A stretch of 64,000 nt of DNA from Colletotrichum lupini. Its lineage: Eukaryota > Ascomycota > Sordariomycetes > Glomerellales > Glomerellaceae. Each line of letters begins with the position of its first letter. Position 1 is the first letter of the stretch. Positions 12,101 through 25,365 of the stretch are shown piece after piece. The translations under genes were made by a program, and so were the position numbers. The stretch lies in contig NC_064672.1 in NCBI RefSeq assembly GCF_023278565.1, positions 1,426,001 through 1,490,000 on the forward strand. Reading direction: 5' to 3'. Under the pieces are notes generated by a model. It saw only the letters and a list, made by a program, of their open reading frames with translations, searched no databases and had not been told where the DNA came from.

Positions 12101-15100
12101 GATACACCCTAAAAAGTCTAAAACGTCGAAGAAAGGGAAAGGAAGGGAAAAAAGAGGGTATGAATAGAGGGTGTGTGAGGAGGAAAAAACTCGGTACGGG
12201 CACAATGCGATGCTGTCTCCCCTTGGACTTGTGCTCGAGACGTGGAGTGGACGGCGGGAGAGGTACGCACGCGGCGGCGGCGACGACGGCTGTGTGGTAG
12301 TGGTAGTGGTGGTGGTGGTCTGTCTGCCTACCAACTCTCCGTCTCTTAAGAGTCTACGGTCCTCAAGCTGGAGGTGATAAGGCTTTGGTGGGCAAGGTAT
12401 ACTGAGGTGTGTGGAGGGGCCAGTAGTACCAGCGAGAACTGTGTAGATGGCAGCACAACTACAAGTACAGTCGCAGTGACAGCCGTGTCTCGAGACTTTT
12501 CGAGTCGGGGAGTGAACCGGGAAGGCGTGCAAGACAGAGGGGAACGGTTTAGCCTTGGTCTTGGTCTTAATTAGCAAGCAGCGGCGGTAATCGATCCAAG
12601 CATAAGGTATGGAGCCTTGAGGTAGGTATAGGTAGACCGTACGGAATTTGGGACGGTAGGTACTTACCTAGGTACCTGGGTACTTAAGATGGCGACCGGG
12701 CACCCAAGGTACTGTCCACTGGTCCACTGACCTGAGGTTCTGTATAAAAGTAGGCGCTGGGTCGCAGGCTCGCAGCAACTTCTGTGCTTGATGGGGACCG
12801 GGACACGCTGACTGTCACTGGCTGAATGGAGACGCAAGAAGTGGATTCTTGGAACCGTATGAGGTGAGGTGAGGTGGGTTGCGGAGCGAGAGGAGTGAAG
12901 TGGACGACGGAGCGACGGGGGATTGTTTTACTGGGACCCGGAGGCTGGCAAGATTCGAGAAAAGCTGGCAACTGGGGGCAAACCGCCAGCAAAGCCGCCA
13001 GCACGACAACAACTCTGTGGAAAAGAAAAAAAAAATAACGTATGAGTACGGATATGAGAATCTTAGGTTCTGGGTAGCGAATAGCTCCTAGTGGAGTGAG
13101 CAATCACCAAGGTGGATGGGAGCGCAGGCCGTCAGACTAGGGCAAGAATGGGACTACTCTCGCTGATTACCTTGGTGCTGCCGATGCTGGTTGAATTTGC
13201 TGGGAACCAACTTGCCTAGGGAATGTATCATGTATCCGTAGTGTGCGCAGTACCTAGACTGCCCGGAGTGTACATGCAGCGGGGGATAAGACGAGACAAG
13301 ACTGGGCTGGACTGGGCTTGGTGGGACGCAGATTGCACGGTACAGAATCACAGAGTGCGCAAAGAAGGACTCGACAGATTCAATGCAGTCCATGCAGTCC
13401 AATGGAGTGGTATGTCAGTGACTTGCTTTCTTCACGGGCCGCAAGACTGACTGCAAGAGACATCACCCGACAGGATCCAGGAAGCAGAACAATTGACCAA
13501 GTATCCTTATTAGAAAGTACCTTACTGCGTACACTGAATGGAACAACACTCGTAGCGGGTGGAGTTGGAGGTTCCATTTTGCTTGTTCTGGTCTCCTGCT
13601 TCGCGTGTTTCTCGCTCTGTTTTGGTTCGGGTGCTTGGAAGAATAAAAGCGGGGTTTGTTCAGATTGAAGTGGGAGAAGGCACGAGAGGGACCGGCTGGA
13701 AGAGGTCAAGTCAAGTGGGCAGGCGTAGCAGGGCCGCAAAATGGGCGTGGCAGCTGGTGGGTACGAAAGTATCGGAGGATGAATTGGCGGACGGGCTACC
13801 TTAGCCTGGGAGCCGTGTGGCCGTGTGGCCGCGGCCGTGTGGTGTGGTGATGTGGGAAAAGGTGGAGCAAAAGCCTGTGAGGTGGGGTCTCATCCGGCAG
13901 CGTCAAGTACGTACTTTTTTGGTCCTCTCGGTGTCTTCCATTTCATTGCCCGGGCAGGTGCAAGATGCCCCAACCCGCCTTACTTACCTAAGGTACGAAG
14001 TACATAGTTACGCTTTGAGATGACAGAGCCCTGGCTGCAGGACTGGATGGGAGGGGCACACACTTTTACCTTGACCAAGGCACGAAGCCTTGCTTTGAGA
14101 CTTCAGATGGTTGTCTGCGAAAGACTCCAAATTAGAAAACACAGTGTGCCATCTGTCTCCAAACGTACATTAAGCTCCCTAACTGGAGCATCGCGGTCCA
14201 TTCGTACTGAGCCTCCGAGCCTTGAGGTGATTGATTAGCTTTCCAAGGTCTTGGTGTCATTGTGCCCTACCATCTCGAGAAGGATGAAAGCTTAGAAAAG
14301 TGATTCGTATTCTTTCTGAAGAACTGACAGCGCATACGGCCGGACTCTGAAAAGGGAAAGACGACTCGACTTGCCAGCGCTCGCGCTTCCCGTCCTGATT
14401 GGCCGCGACAGGCAGCCGACTCAGGACTGGCCAACTTCAAACTTGTGATGCGTGCTTAAAGGTGCTGGAGATGCGCTGCAGTCGAAAGAAGAAACCTGCC
14501 CTGCCCTGTACTTTTGATCCAGCTGCATGTTCCCTCTCATGTTGTAGCGCAAGGTAGTTGTTCAGACCCGTGCTTCGAAATGACCTCATCTCGGGACTTG
14601 CTTTGGTTCCAGGCTGACTCCTACGCATACAACCGTAGATTGGGACTGTGACGGAGACAGGCTGGTCGTCTTTAGGCGCCTGCTACCAGCTTCTTTTCTT
14701 ATTTCTTCTTTCCAGACGTATCACCAATGGTCATCTCTGCGAGCTCATGTCCCGACATGGCCGATCCAGCGAAGGGGCTGGGCTGTCAGTAGCACATCCA
14801 GCGGCCCAACCAACAATCGCAATTGAACAGGTGACACCAAGCAATCAACGCCATTTGGCCTACAGTGTATGACGACAAGATACACTGTTGACCACATGCC
14901 ATGCCGTGTGCCCCTCATCGTCACCATCGTCGCCGGGACACTTCCAGTGTCCCAGTATCTGTATCCGTACCTATGCTGTCTGAGCAAGGCTACCTCGGGC
15001 AAAGCTACGCGAGACGAGCTTACTCCACCAGCGGCGGAACAGCTGCCTTTGAACACAGAGGTGAGGGGACTCGCACTTGCAGGTCCCTATACCAAGGAGA

Positions 15101-18100
15101 GGAAGTGGGAGAATGGTGTCTACTATAAAAGCAACTAAGGGGGGCGTGTTCGTAGTTGTGGCAGATGTGCATCGCACAACACCTCGTACCCCAGAATAGA
15201 ATGCAAAGTATTTTGGCAACAAAAACCCCGAGTCTGAGCTTTCCTCGCCCTGCTGATGGGCTAAAAATGATAATGCAGACAGCCAAGGTACGGATAGACA
15301 GGTTGACTGACTTTCACTTACCTAACCATCATCTGCGTGTTCCCCCCAAGGGCTCGACGTCGAATCGTTGGCGTGTTTGGGAGGGTAGGAGAGAGAGCCG
15401 GGGCAGAGACACCGGCGCAGGCTCCTGGGCCGCGTCTGTGGTTCAAACTGATTGCTTTCGGGAAGAAGCACAGCAGGCTCCAGTTGAGGAGTAACAGCAA
15501 CCGGGACCATGCAACCAACAGAGAGCTCGAGAGCAGAGCTACGGCAACTACCACCAGCAACACCCGCGAGGCAAGGTAGCTTGCTGGTTGCTTGCTACGC
15601 TTCCTGAGTTCCTCACATAGCTGAAGTTCCACCGTGCCTTGAAGTTGGGGGCTGCTTTAGGTCAACGTCGGTGCTGTGCGTCTCCAGCCCGCGCCCATGC
15701 CCCATTCTGTCGACCCGACTGTGCTTGCTTGTGTGCTTGTCTTATTTGGAGCCATGGACCTGACGGTCGACCCTTGGTCAATCTCAGGTGCGCGAGGAAT
15801 GTCTCTGGTCAGTGGTCAACAGGGACTCGCCGATCGCACGGCGGCTCTAGCCTAACGGGCAGCTAAGTTGCAAAAGTAGTGCGGGCATGCGATGCGGTAG
15901 GGAGAAGCCAGGGTATTCGGGGGTCAGGGATTGGGGTCGCCGTTGCGGACACTGGTCAGGTCAGTGGGGAGAGGGAGGAGAGAAAGCTGAAGCACCAAGG
16001 GTCTTGAATCTAAACCTGGAGCAAGAGAAACTAGAGGAACAGAGTCGACAGGTCGTCTCGGTATGGAACGGCCAGGTATTATGCATTGCATTGCTGCAAA
16101 TCCAGTTCCGTACATAGATGCTGTCTGACCCGGCAAGTTGGTGTGGCAGAACAGGAACTCGGAAGCTGGGCGAGCGACGTTGCCTGCATCTCCCGTTCTG
16201 GCAGTCTTGGAAGCTCAAATTCAGAAAAGTTACTTGCTTTGCCATTGCTTACGAAAAAGCTCTCGTGTGGGCTGACTGACGTAAGTAATGCATACACTGA
16301 TTAATGCATATCAGGCTGGCGCAGAATGATGTTTATTCTGTAGATAGCGCGTTGTATGTATGTGACAGTATAGATAGAAGCGTATAGGGTTAGGTGAGCA
16401 TGCAATGCTGGACTGTAATATCGAGGGAAATGCCTGCCCGCTTCGATGCCAGGTTTGATGGAAGATGATGTGAGGGTTGTTGCTGTCTGCGATGCCTTGG
16501 TCCGTGGTGGCCGGCGGCTCGGCATCCCCTGGCGCCTACGTCTTCGAGGAAGGTAGACATCAAACGAGGAGACTCGAAATTGAGAAGGAGGGGGGAGGGG
16601 AAAGGGCCGGAAGGGAGGGTCGCCTTACATGGCGATGCGACACCATCTCAGACGAATACTTGCCCAAAGTTGGGGTGCAGAGGGTGAGACCCTTCCGGCG
16701 AAGAATTCTCGCCCACTCATCGATAATTTGCACAGCGACCAGGTCTCACTTGGTTTGGCAAGCCACGGGCCGCTTCAATTAACCGCGGGAATGACCGTCA
16801 TCTTGCGCTTTCTCCAGCGTATCAGAACATCTTGCTGTCATCTGACGAATCGGCAGCCTAGGATATCGGTACATGCCTCACGGTTCAGAAGAAGGACTTC
16901 AGAAATGTAGAGGTAAACTTCGGCCACCCGCCCCGTCCGCTCCTTCCTTTCACCTTCCTTGGGGTTTCCAGCCTGCCACAAGGTAAGGCACGAATATATC
17001 GTCGTCCATCCGCTACGACGATCTAGACTACTTTGGTAAGTTACAACCCTCGTTTTTGATCGGACTGAGCCGCCGGGCCGTCGTGTAATAATATCTAGGG
17101 ATCAACTGGTATTATCCCACTGTAAGGCACAACGCTACCCACCTTAGGTAAGATCAGGACCGAACTTGAAGGTACAGCCTACAGAGTACGTATTTTGTCT
17201 GACATGCTCTCACGCCGGCCAGAATTTCACAACGGGGCTTCGTTGGCCAATGCGCGTTCCTGACCTCCTAGAGAATATGAATCTTTGTTTCAAACCATCG
17301 GGGACTTGGGCTTTCTGCTCCACAAAGGGTCCAGTAATGCTTCATTCATCTCTTTGGGTCTCTTTCCCCTCACACATTGCACTTGATATATATCTTAATC
17401 TTCTCCCTTCCTCAATATCCAATCTGCCAGTCACGAGTGTCTGCATATACCCCCAGTCCATGAGGGCCAATATCATCCCCGGCTGGCTGCACGAATCCTT
17501 GAAGAATCACGACAATTTTCCTAATTACCTCCGTCTTCCCGCCCGTCCTCCCGTTCAGCGCCGCCCTCTAGACCCTTGCTGATTGGGAGGTGATTCCACT
17601 CCTTGCTCAAACGAGAGATTATCTTGGGCGGCGACCCATACTACGTACTTAACGAATACACCACCACCACCTTCTCTGTCCGTCCCTATTCCATCGCCAA
17701 CGTCCGTGCAACCTGGTGGTGTGCACCAGCGGTAGTGCTGGTGCCGAGAGGTCATCTTAGATCTACTAATGAGGCGCTCAACTTGGAGAGGAGGATTTCG
17801 AACCCGAACCGTGGCTGGCTCCCATCTCCCTTCCAAGAGTAGTGTGGCCGTTATGATCTTATTTTGAACCCCCCTCCATCTCGCTCACTTCCTTCTGTTC
17901 TTAATCAAAAAAGCCGTTACACCAGTCAAGCAAGGTCCCGTTTGCCCGCGTACTAGTCTGAACGAAGAGATGGGGGATGCCGAGAAATGCCCACCAAAGT
18001 AAACGGTTTGTGCCTGTGGAAATAATTGCAGGGCTCCTTTGGGGATTACCCGCCGCGCCCTGCTCGTCCATTTCATCCGATTGCGTCTTAGGAGGTCATT

Positions 18101-18128
18101 CAATTGCCAGGAGATGAGGGTCCTTGAT

Positions 18129-18535
18129 CTATATTTGCCATTTGCTTGTGACTCCTTTGGCTCCATATGGATATTGTGCTTTGAGGTCTGAGCAACCCGC
18201 AATTTGGTCGTCATATTGCTTCCATTCCCCAGCAGTCTCGGCGAAGCTTCGAGAAAAGCTACTGTAAGACAACCTCATTGCCAACACCACGCATTCACGC
18301 AATTGTGTGCGATTTCTTGATCTCGCATGTACACGATACCCAGACCAAGGTGAGTATACACATGTGCAATGATTGGCTTTGTGGTGGCTGGCAACTTTGG
18401 GCCTTCAAGGGATCGATCCCAGGGGAGGTTTGTCGGGCCGTACTGTGCTTCAAAATGCCTTGCCGCCTGCTCAGAATACCCCGCGATTTGGGCTTGATAG
18501 TCAGGCTGAGGAGACTCATGGATCATCCCTCTCAT
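18129..18535 (-). other. Possible cryptic or decayed small gene
   Basis: On the minus strand, an open frame of about 83 codons (18535-18284) has a protein-like composition: PDYQAQIAGYSEQAARHF and a later LPATTKPIIAH segment. About 280 bases further on, in another frame, a second segment reads QYDDQIAGCSDLKAQY before a stop at 18129. The two share Y-x2-Q-I-A-G-x-S followed by AQY. Acceptor-like CAG sites lie between them, but I could not build a convincing intron. It may be a real small gene, a duplicated and decayed exon, or chance. I recognise no family. Confidence 0.15.
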
Positions 18536-21185
18536 GACGCGAACTCGAGATCCCAGGTTCCGGCGGGGCAGTTGATTATCTGCGAAACATGACTGCGATC
18601 TCCGTTTCTAAATCTTGAGCAGGGTGCGTCACGGTCATGTCGAGGAGCTACCAGGCCGACATCTCCGAGCCGACTACCTTGTCAGGCGCGTGAGGAATTC
18701 CGGCCCTGGACACTCTCTACTAGCTTACTCATTCAATGTTTCCTGACCAGGAAAGGGGAAGAAAGGAGGAAGGTATAAGGTTGCGTAGATCCTAGCAGAC
18801 TGGTCCATACACGGCAAACTTCATCATGCCCCAAACTCTCGGGTGCATGAAGGGTCCGACTCACACGTTCATCTAAGGTATTGGTCATCTGGGGAGGAAA
18901 GGCTGAGTCTAAAGAAAAGTTTCTTTCGTTCACAATGCTTTTGCGGGAACAAGAAACCTCCGTCTGCTGGATGGTGAGGATCTCACCACGTGGATGACAG
19001 CATGGTGCACCACTAGTCAACACGTAGATGACTCCCCTGCTATGTCTCCATTTCCTTTTTTTGATAGATCGTTGCTGATACTTTCGAAGGGGCCATGTGA
19101 AAGGACTATGGAGAGAGTGGGTTTGCAAGTCAATGACGGCGATAATAGTGTCAGTAAGAACAGGAATCTTGGCCAAAGTGGAATACGGATTGTAATGATC
19201 GCCCACCTCTCGCATCGACTCCCACTTGCTTACGATGGCACACTGATTGTTGACGAGAAAGTCGCACCTCTTTAGCTGGACGACCTCACGAGATGAAGTT
19301 TTTGATCGAATCATGTTTCTCCTTGCTGCCAATGTCTGTCTAGCCATGTCGGACAGAATGAGGCATGAATGTTTGTTTGTACATGGAAAATACACAAACC
19401 AAAAGCTCTCTAGCAATCGTCACTGCACCATACAGCTTGCCCTTTGACAAACATTCAACACTGTACGTCGGATACCCAGCCGAGGGATCAAAACGATTGG
19501 GCAAACCATACTGTCGGTTCAAGATCGACGAGGTAGAGGCCAGATCTCTCGGCTGGAGGTGATTTTCTGACGAGGGGCGATCCGGGTATCACCCTTCTAT
19601 ATGCCAGGTGGGTGGACTGATGTTGATAGAGTCCGGAGTTGCTGCGATGTATATTCCATCGCTTTGCAAACTCCGCATCTGAATAGTTCTAATGGTTTGG
19701 TGAGACCACTTACAGCTCCTCATGTTGGAAATCTCGGCCGTTTGCCCGGAAGGCTTGGTTGTCCTACACAAATATTCTACATATCAGCACTTTGCGATGC
19801 AACGCAGGTCATTAGTCAAACATATTGGGACGCAGACGAGCACCAGGAGCCATACAAATACCACTGTTCCTGACTGTTTTCCAAGCCATCATAGGCTTGT
19901 CAGTTTTCTATGGCATATGATGTAAGGCGACTTATTTTCATTGGGGACGGAGCGAGGACGGCTAGATATATATGACAAGTCTTGGGTAACTCACGACGGA
20001 TAGTGACAGACTGATGAATAACTCGGAAAGATATTGCTAGTCGGAGTTCTGAAATATTCTTTGAAGGGTCCTTACCATAAGCTTAAAAGTTTGCAAACTC
20101 GAATCCTGACGATGAAAAATGGAAGTGGAACAGAACTACATCGTCCGCCTCAAGTATATGAAATGGATCATCTCCAGTAAATTTCTCTTTGCTTCAACCA
20201 ACCTTCCGGTTCGAAACTTCTCAACTTTTACTTCATCGATTCAACGTGTCTCTCGCGATCTGTCGACACATAGGCCTTGCTTCTCGTCAACGACGTCTCA
20301 AGCCCTAATTGCGCTTACCCTGTAGATTGCCAAGGTAGTCAGATATACGAGACGAGATGGATACGAACTGAGACAAGCATTCGACGAAGCCGAGAGGTCC
20401 TCCTAGCACAAAGCGTAGATTACTGAACGTGATCAGCTTCAGAATCCGGCAAGGGTATTTCGCCTTCAGAATGGACACGTTCTTGAGACGGACCATGCTC
20501 CGCGGCGTCAATACTTGACGGCGCCACCTTTGACGACTCGGTCCTCGATAGCTTCAACTATTTGGGAATTTCGCGGACCATCGTTGTCCAAGCGCCGGAG
20601 GCCGGAGATATATGCGGACACCCGACCCCGGGCCCAAGTCGGCAGGCGGCCCCACGTGACGCCGGAGCTCTCATCCGGCCATCGTGCCTTCCAGGTGCAA
20701 CGGCTGACCCTTTGGGCCTGGGCACTCTAACAATTTAGGTTGTGGCTGAGGCTAAGTGTGGGGTCACCAAGAGTGGAGTCGGTTGGAGCACTGGACCTCT
20801 GGTAGGCGGAACCTTTCTGGAAGTAGCACCCCTGCCCGCGCCAGAAATTCCACTTTCCAATTGAACAGCTCGACCATCGTGGAGTCGAGAATCTTCCACC
20901 TCACCCTTATTCCCCCCGAATCCTCAAATCCATCTCCGTAACCTATCCTCCCACTTCTCAAACCATCAATTGGTTGGCCTGTTCCCTTCGCCAACTCCCT
21001 CTTTCCCGATTCAACTTCCTGGATACGATTATTGTTGCCGGTCAGGGTCACAATGTTCTAAGCCAGCATCAAATTCCATCTTCCCATCGGTTACTCGCTG
21101 CTCTACGGTTTCTCACGCTTCAGTCTTCTTTCATCGGAGGTCTGATTCTACTGGTCTTGTCCCACTGCCGTATATACCATCAGTT

Positions 21186-21301
21186 GTGAGTATTCTTCTC
21201 TTTTTCTTCTCTTCTGACCTCCTTCCCTCAAGGAACGCTCCTGCCGTAACTGCGTCTTCAGCAGAACACATCAGCTAACTAGGTATCGCTACCCCTTGCA
21301 G
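21186..21301 (+). other. Probable intron in the 5' leader of the KH-domain gene
   Basis: A 116-nt segment has a canonical donor GTGAGT, a perfect branch site GCTAAC about 30 nt from the end, and the acceptor TTGCAG. It lies 80 nt upstream of the start codon. Leader introns are common in highly expressed fungal genes. RNA reads spanning the junction would settle it. Confidence 0.6.
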
Positions 21302-21381
21302 ATATACCGAACTTCTCCTATTCCCACCACCCCATCGAATTCTTCTCTCTACCACGACGACTATAGTCAACTCGCCTCATA

Positions 21382-24300
21382 ATGGCCTCTACCGATTCCA
21401 CTGTTGCCAACGGCGCTGAGACTTCAGCTGCCCAGCGCCTCCTCCAAACCCATGCCGACCTGCACCCCACTGTCGAGGACGTCCCCGATGAGGATCTCCC
21501 CGTGAAGTCCGGCGACGCTCCTTCCTGGGCCGAGCCCAGCTCGAGCAGAGCTGCTAATAAGCAGAAGGAAGCCTCGGCCTCTGGAAAGAAGATCGACACC
21601 CACTCCCATGAGCTTTTCCCCGAGCTCGGAACCTCCAAGGGCAAGAGCGCTGGCCCCAACGTCACCCCCATCTGGGGAGCCAAGAGCAACGCCTCTACCC
21701 CCGCCAACGGTGTTTCCCGCTCCTCGACTCCCGCCTCGGGAGCTGCCACCCCCAAGATGTCGATTCCTGGCCGTAACGTCGAGACGGTTGTCCTGGATCC
21801 CCAGTTCATCCTCCCGCGCAACCAGCTTAAGCGCCCCATCCCTGATATCATGAAGGACATCAACCGCAAGTCGCGCGCCAACATCACTCTGTCAAACGGA
21901 CCCAACGGAAAACTCAAGTTCGATGCCACGGGCCCCCAGGACGTTGCTCAGCAGGCCCTCAAGGACCTCGTCCAGCAAATTGGTACCAAGGTAGGTGGCC
22001 AATCCTTTCTCCTCCACGCGCCCAGGCTGACGTCCCATTTGAAGACTACCATCAAGGTTCCGATCCCCCAATCTGCCCGTGCTCACATCATTGGAAAGGG
22101 TGGCTCTGTCATCAAGTCCATTCAGGAGAAGTCTGGCGCCCGTGTTCAACTCCCTAAGGCGGAGGAGGGCAGCGGTCCCATCGACGAGGATGATGACTCC
22201 ACCATCGATGTTCTCGTCGAGGGCAACGCTTTGTCCGCCGCTTCTGCTCGTAACGAGATCTTGAAGATTGCCGGAGATCGTACTGCCAACCTGAACAGCA
22301 AGCTTCGCGGCATCCCGGCTGAGTTCTACCCCTTCATTGCGGGCCCCGGAAACAGCCACATCGGCCGCTACGAGAACAACGGTGTCACAGTCCGCGTTCC
22401 TGCACACCAGATCTGGGCTCCTCGTGGCCGCAGCCTTGTCGCGAACGAGGGTGAGCGCCCCGTCTTCGTCCCTGCCGCCGACAACCACATTCAGCTTCAG
22501 GGTGACCGCGCTGCTGTCCAGGCTGCGCGCGCCGAGATCGAGCGCCGTGTTCAGGAGCTCCAGAACCAGCTTGCCATCGACCAGTTCAGTCTGCAGAAAG
22601 GTCGTCATCAGTTCATCGCCGGCCGCCGCGGCGAGACTCTCGACGATTTCTTCAACCAGACTGGTTGCACCATTCTCTTGCCGACTGACGAGGATGACGA
22701 CTCTGTCACTGTTATTGGTCCCGCAGCTCAGCTCACCAAGGGTGTCGAGACTGCTATGGACAGAGCCATGAACATGCAGTTCTCCACTTTCGACATTGGC
22801 AGATTCCACAAGAACGCTCCTGGAGGTGTCAACACCCACGCTCGCAACGTCACCCGTTACCTGCGTCACCGCGATCTGTTCGACGACATTGAGAGTGCTC
22901 ACAACACTCACATCAACACTCCGTTCACCTCTGCTGGCGCCTCGCCCTATGAGCTGTACGCTCGTGACGGCAAGAGCGTTCTCCAGGCTCAGTCGGCCAT
23001 TGAGAAGCTTGTGCATGCCATTCCTCCTGCCAGAATTGCCCCGATTCCTGTTGACCCCTTCTACCACAACTACCTGGTGAAGGACGTCAGCCCTCGTATG
23101 AGAAACAGCCACGGCGTTCACGTCATCCTTCCTGAGTCTGGCGAGCCCGAGGCTCCTGTTCTTCTTGTCTTCGAGGGACCCTCTGCCTCCGAGCCCAAGC
23201 CTGAGATCAAGACCGGTCGTCCCTCTCAGGATGAGATCCAGGCCTTCCAGAAGGGCCTGGAGGAGGCTCGCAAGCAGATTTTGGATATCATCAACAAGCA
23301 GGAGCAGATCGCCTCTGCCTCAGTTGATGTGCCCCAGAAGTGAGTGTGTCGGACCCATTTGCACGAGCGTCCTAGCTAATTTCATTTCACAGGTTCCACG
23401 AGCGCCTCCGCCGCTTCATCAAGAAGGAGCAGGCCAACCGCGCCGACGACCAGATTCCCATCCGCGTTTCCTCGGTCGGCACCGTTGTCAACCTGCGTGG
23501 TCCCGCTTCTGCTGTCAAGAACCTCGAGGCCAAGGTCGTCGCCTTTGTCGAGCAAGAGAAGGAGGACGAGAAGGAACGTGGTTTCACCATGTCCTTCGAC
23601 TTCCCCCAGAAGTACGCTAACCACCTTATCGGTAAGGGCGGCTCCAACATCAAGGAGCTCCGTGATCGTTTCGACGTCGAGATCCAGGTTCAAGATGGCC
23701 AGGTCGAGCTGAAGGGCCCCAAGGCCAAGGCTGAGGCCGCCAAGGCCCACATCAGCTCGCTGGGCCGCACTCTGGCCGACGAGGTCACCCACATCCTCAA
23801 GGTCGACCCCAAGTTCCACCGCGAGCTTATTGGTGCGGGTGGCAGCGTCACGAACCGCCTGCAAAGCAAGTACAAGGTCTTGATCTTCTTCCCCCGGTCC
23901 GGCAAGAACGCGAAGGACGAGGAGAATGCCGATGCCAGCAGCGATGCTGGCAAGCCTAAGCGTCAGCAGGAGCCCGACGAGGTCATTGTTCGTGGTCCCA
24001 AGAAGGGAGCCGATGAGGCCCGCGACGAGATCCTGTCTCTCCTCCAGTACCTCAAGGACACTTCCTTCACAGCGACTGTGTCTGTCCAGCAGAAGCAAGT
24101 TCCGTCCATTATCGGACAGGGTGGTGCTGCACTGGAGGAGCTCCGCGTGGCAACTGGTGCCAAGATTGATATCCCCAGTGCTCGCGATGCCGAGACTGTT
24201 GAGATTCTGATCAAGGGTACCAAGCCTCAGGTTGCTGCTGCTAAGAAGGCTCTCGAAGAGAAGCGAGATGTCTTTAACGACACCGTTGTGCAGACTATTG

Positions 24301-25365
24301 AGGTGGATAAGAAGCACCACAAGTCTCTCATCGGTTCTGGGGGTAAGATCACTTGAACCAATCGAATTTTGTAGCTTTAACTAACACTACCTAGGCGCCA
24401 ACCTCCGCGACCTCGTTGTCAAGGCCGGTGGATCTGATGACCGCCGCGAGCTTGCACGCACCATCCAGTTCCCCAAGCAGGAGGCTGATGGCAACACTAT
24501 CAAGGTTGAAGGCCGTTCCGACATTGTCAACAAAATCGTTGCACGTATCCAGGAGATTGTCGCAGAGAAGGAGAACCAGGTCACTGAGATCCTTGAGGTT
24601 CCCATCGAGAAGCACAGAACCCTGATCGGCCGTGGCGGAGACGCTAAGCGTCAGCTCGAGTCCCAATTTACCGTTTCCATTGACATTCCCCGTCAGGGTG
24701 ATGGCAAGACCGGTGTCAAGATCACTGGTCGTCCCGAGAATGTTGAGAAGGCCAAGGAGCACATCGCCTCGCTCGTCAAGGAGCAGGAGGGAGAGACCCT
24801 CCAGGTGCCGCGCAGCCTTCACCACTCCATCTCCAACAACGGCCAATTTTTCCGCCAGCTCCGCAACAACCACCAGGTTTCGGTCGACCACGCTGGACAG
24901 GCCCTTCCTCCTAAGCCCAGCGCCGCCGCCAGCCGCAGCAACGGTGGTGCTTTGCCCTTGATCACCGATGACGAAGATGCCACCGCTGACGCCCACTCCT
25001 GGAAGGTTGTGGACAGCGCTGCTGGCGAGGATGGCGAGATTGCCTGGGTGCTTCGTGGCTCCCCTGAGAACCTCGAGAAGGCCAAGGCTGCGATCGCCTC
25101 CGCCATCGAGCAGGCAAAGAAGAACACCCACACCGGTTACCTCGTCCTGCCCGACCCCAAGACCTACCGCTATGTCATCGGCCAGGGTGGCAGCAAGGTC
25201 AACTCTATCCGCAAGCAGAGCGGTTGCAAGATCAACGTCCCCCGTAACGATGCTAAGGAGGATGCGATTGAGGTTATCGGTAGCGCCGATGGCGTTGAGA
25301 AGGCCAAGGACTTGATCCTCGAGGCTGTGAGAGAGGGACTTAGCTCCCGTGCGCCCCGAGACTAG
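21382..25365 (+). CDS. scp160: Multi-KH-domain RNA-binding protein, vigilin/Scp160 family
   Basis: Cytoplasmic RNA-binding protein of the vigilin family, which in yeast associates with polysomes and ER-bound mRNA. Inferred exons are 21382-21990, 22045-23339, 23393-24342 and 24395-25365, giving 1274 residues, close to the family's usual length. At least seven GxxG loops of KH domains are visible: IIGKGGS, IAGRRGET, LIGKGGSN, LIGAGGSV, IIGQGGAA, LIGSGGAN (created across intron 3), LIGRGGDA and VIGQGGSK, with more degenerate copies between. The N-terminal about 100 residues are Ser/Ala/Pro-rich and probably disordered. The 54-nt first intron is a multiple of three and lacks stops, so it could be mistaken for coding; it has GTAGGT, GCTGAC and a final AAG. 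Codons are strongly C-ending, suggesting high expression. The start ATG lies in the context CATAATGGCC. Confidence 0.93.

Larger units (their letters stand above)
12101..21381. other. Long intergenic stretch between STE20 and SCP160
   Basis: The first about 500 bases are the pyrimidine-rich leader and promoter of STE20 (a GGT/ACC run near 12292-12319), and the last about 500 are the leader of the KH-domain gene. Between them no open frame has a recognisable domain. Short near-palindromes of the TACCTAGGTA type (12665-12674 and around 13984) and copies of TATCCGTA (13233, 14962; reverse at 13047 and 15289) are present. One coding-like patch on the minus strand near 18.1-18.5 kb is listed separately. 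The stretch may hold regulatory sequence or noncoding transcripts, but I cannot show that. Confidence 0.5.

Noticed and set aside
12101..12577. Possible 159-residue N-terminal extension of the STE20 kinase
   Set aside because: The frame is open, but it begins at a TTG and contains no ATG before MDSSQ, and the composition is that of a leader.
17780..17830. tRNA gene suggested by GGTTCGAAATCC on the minus strand
   Set aside because: The flanking bases do not form a T stem and no cloverleaf could be drawn.
18733..19416. 227-codon minus-strand frame as a gene
   Set aside because: Irregular composition, no domain, and no splice or codon-bias support.
21892..23121. 409-codon open frame antisense to the vigilin gene, and similar ones at 23382-24320 and 24391-25431
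   Set aside because: Same codon-bias shadow effect; the sense strand has clear KH domains.
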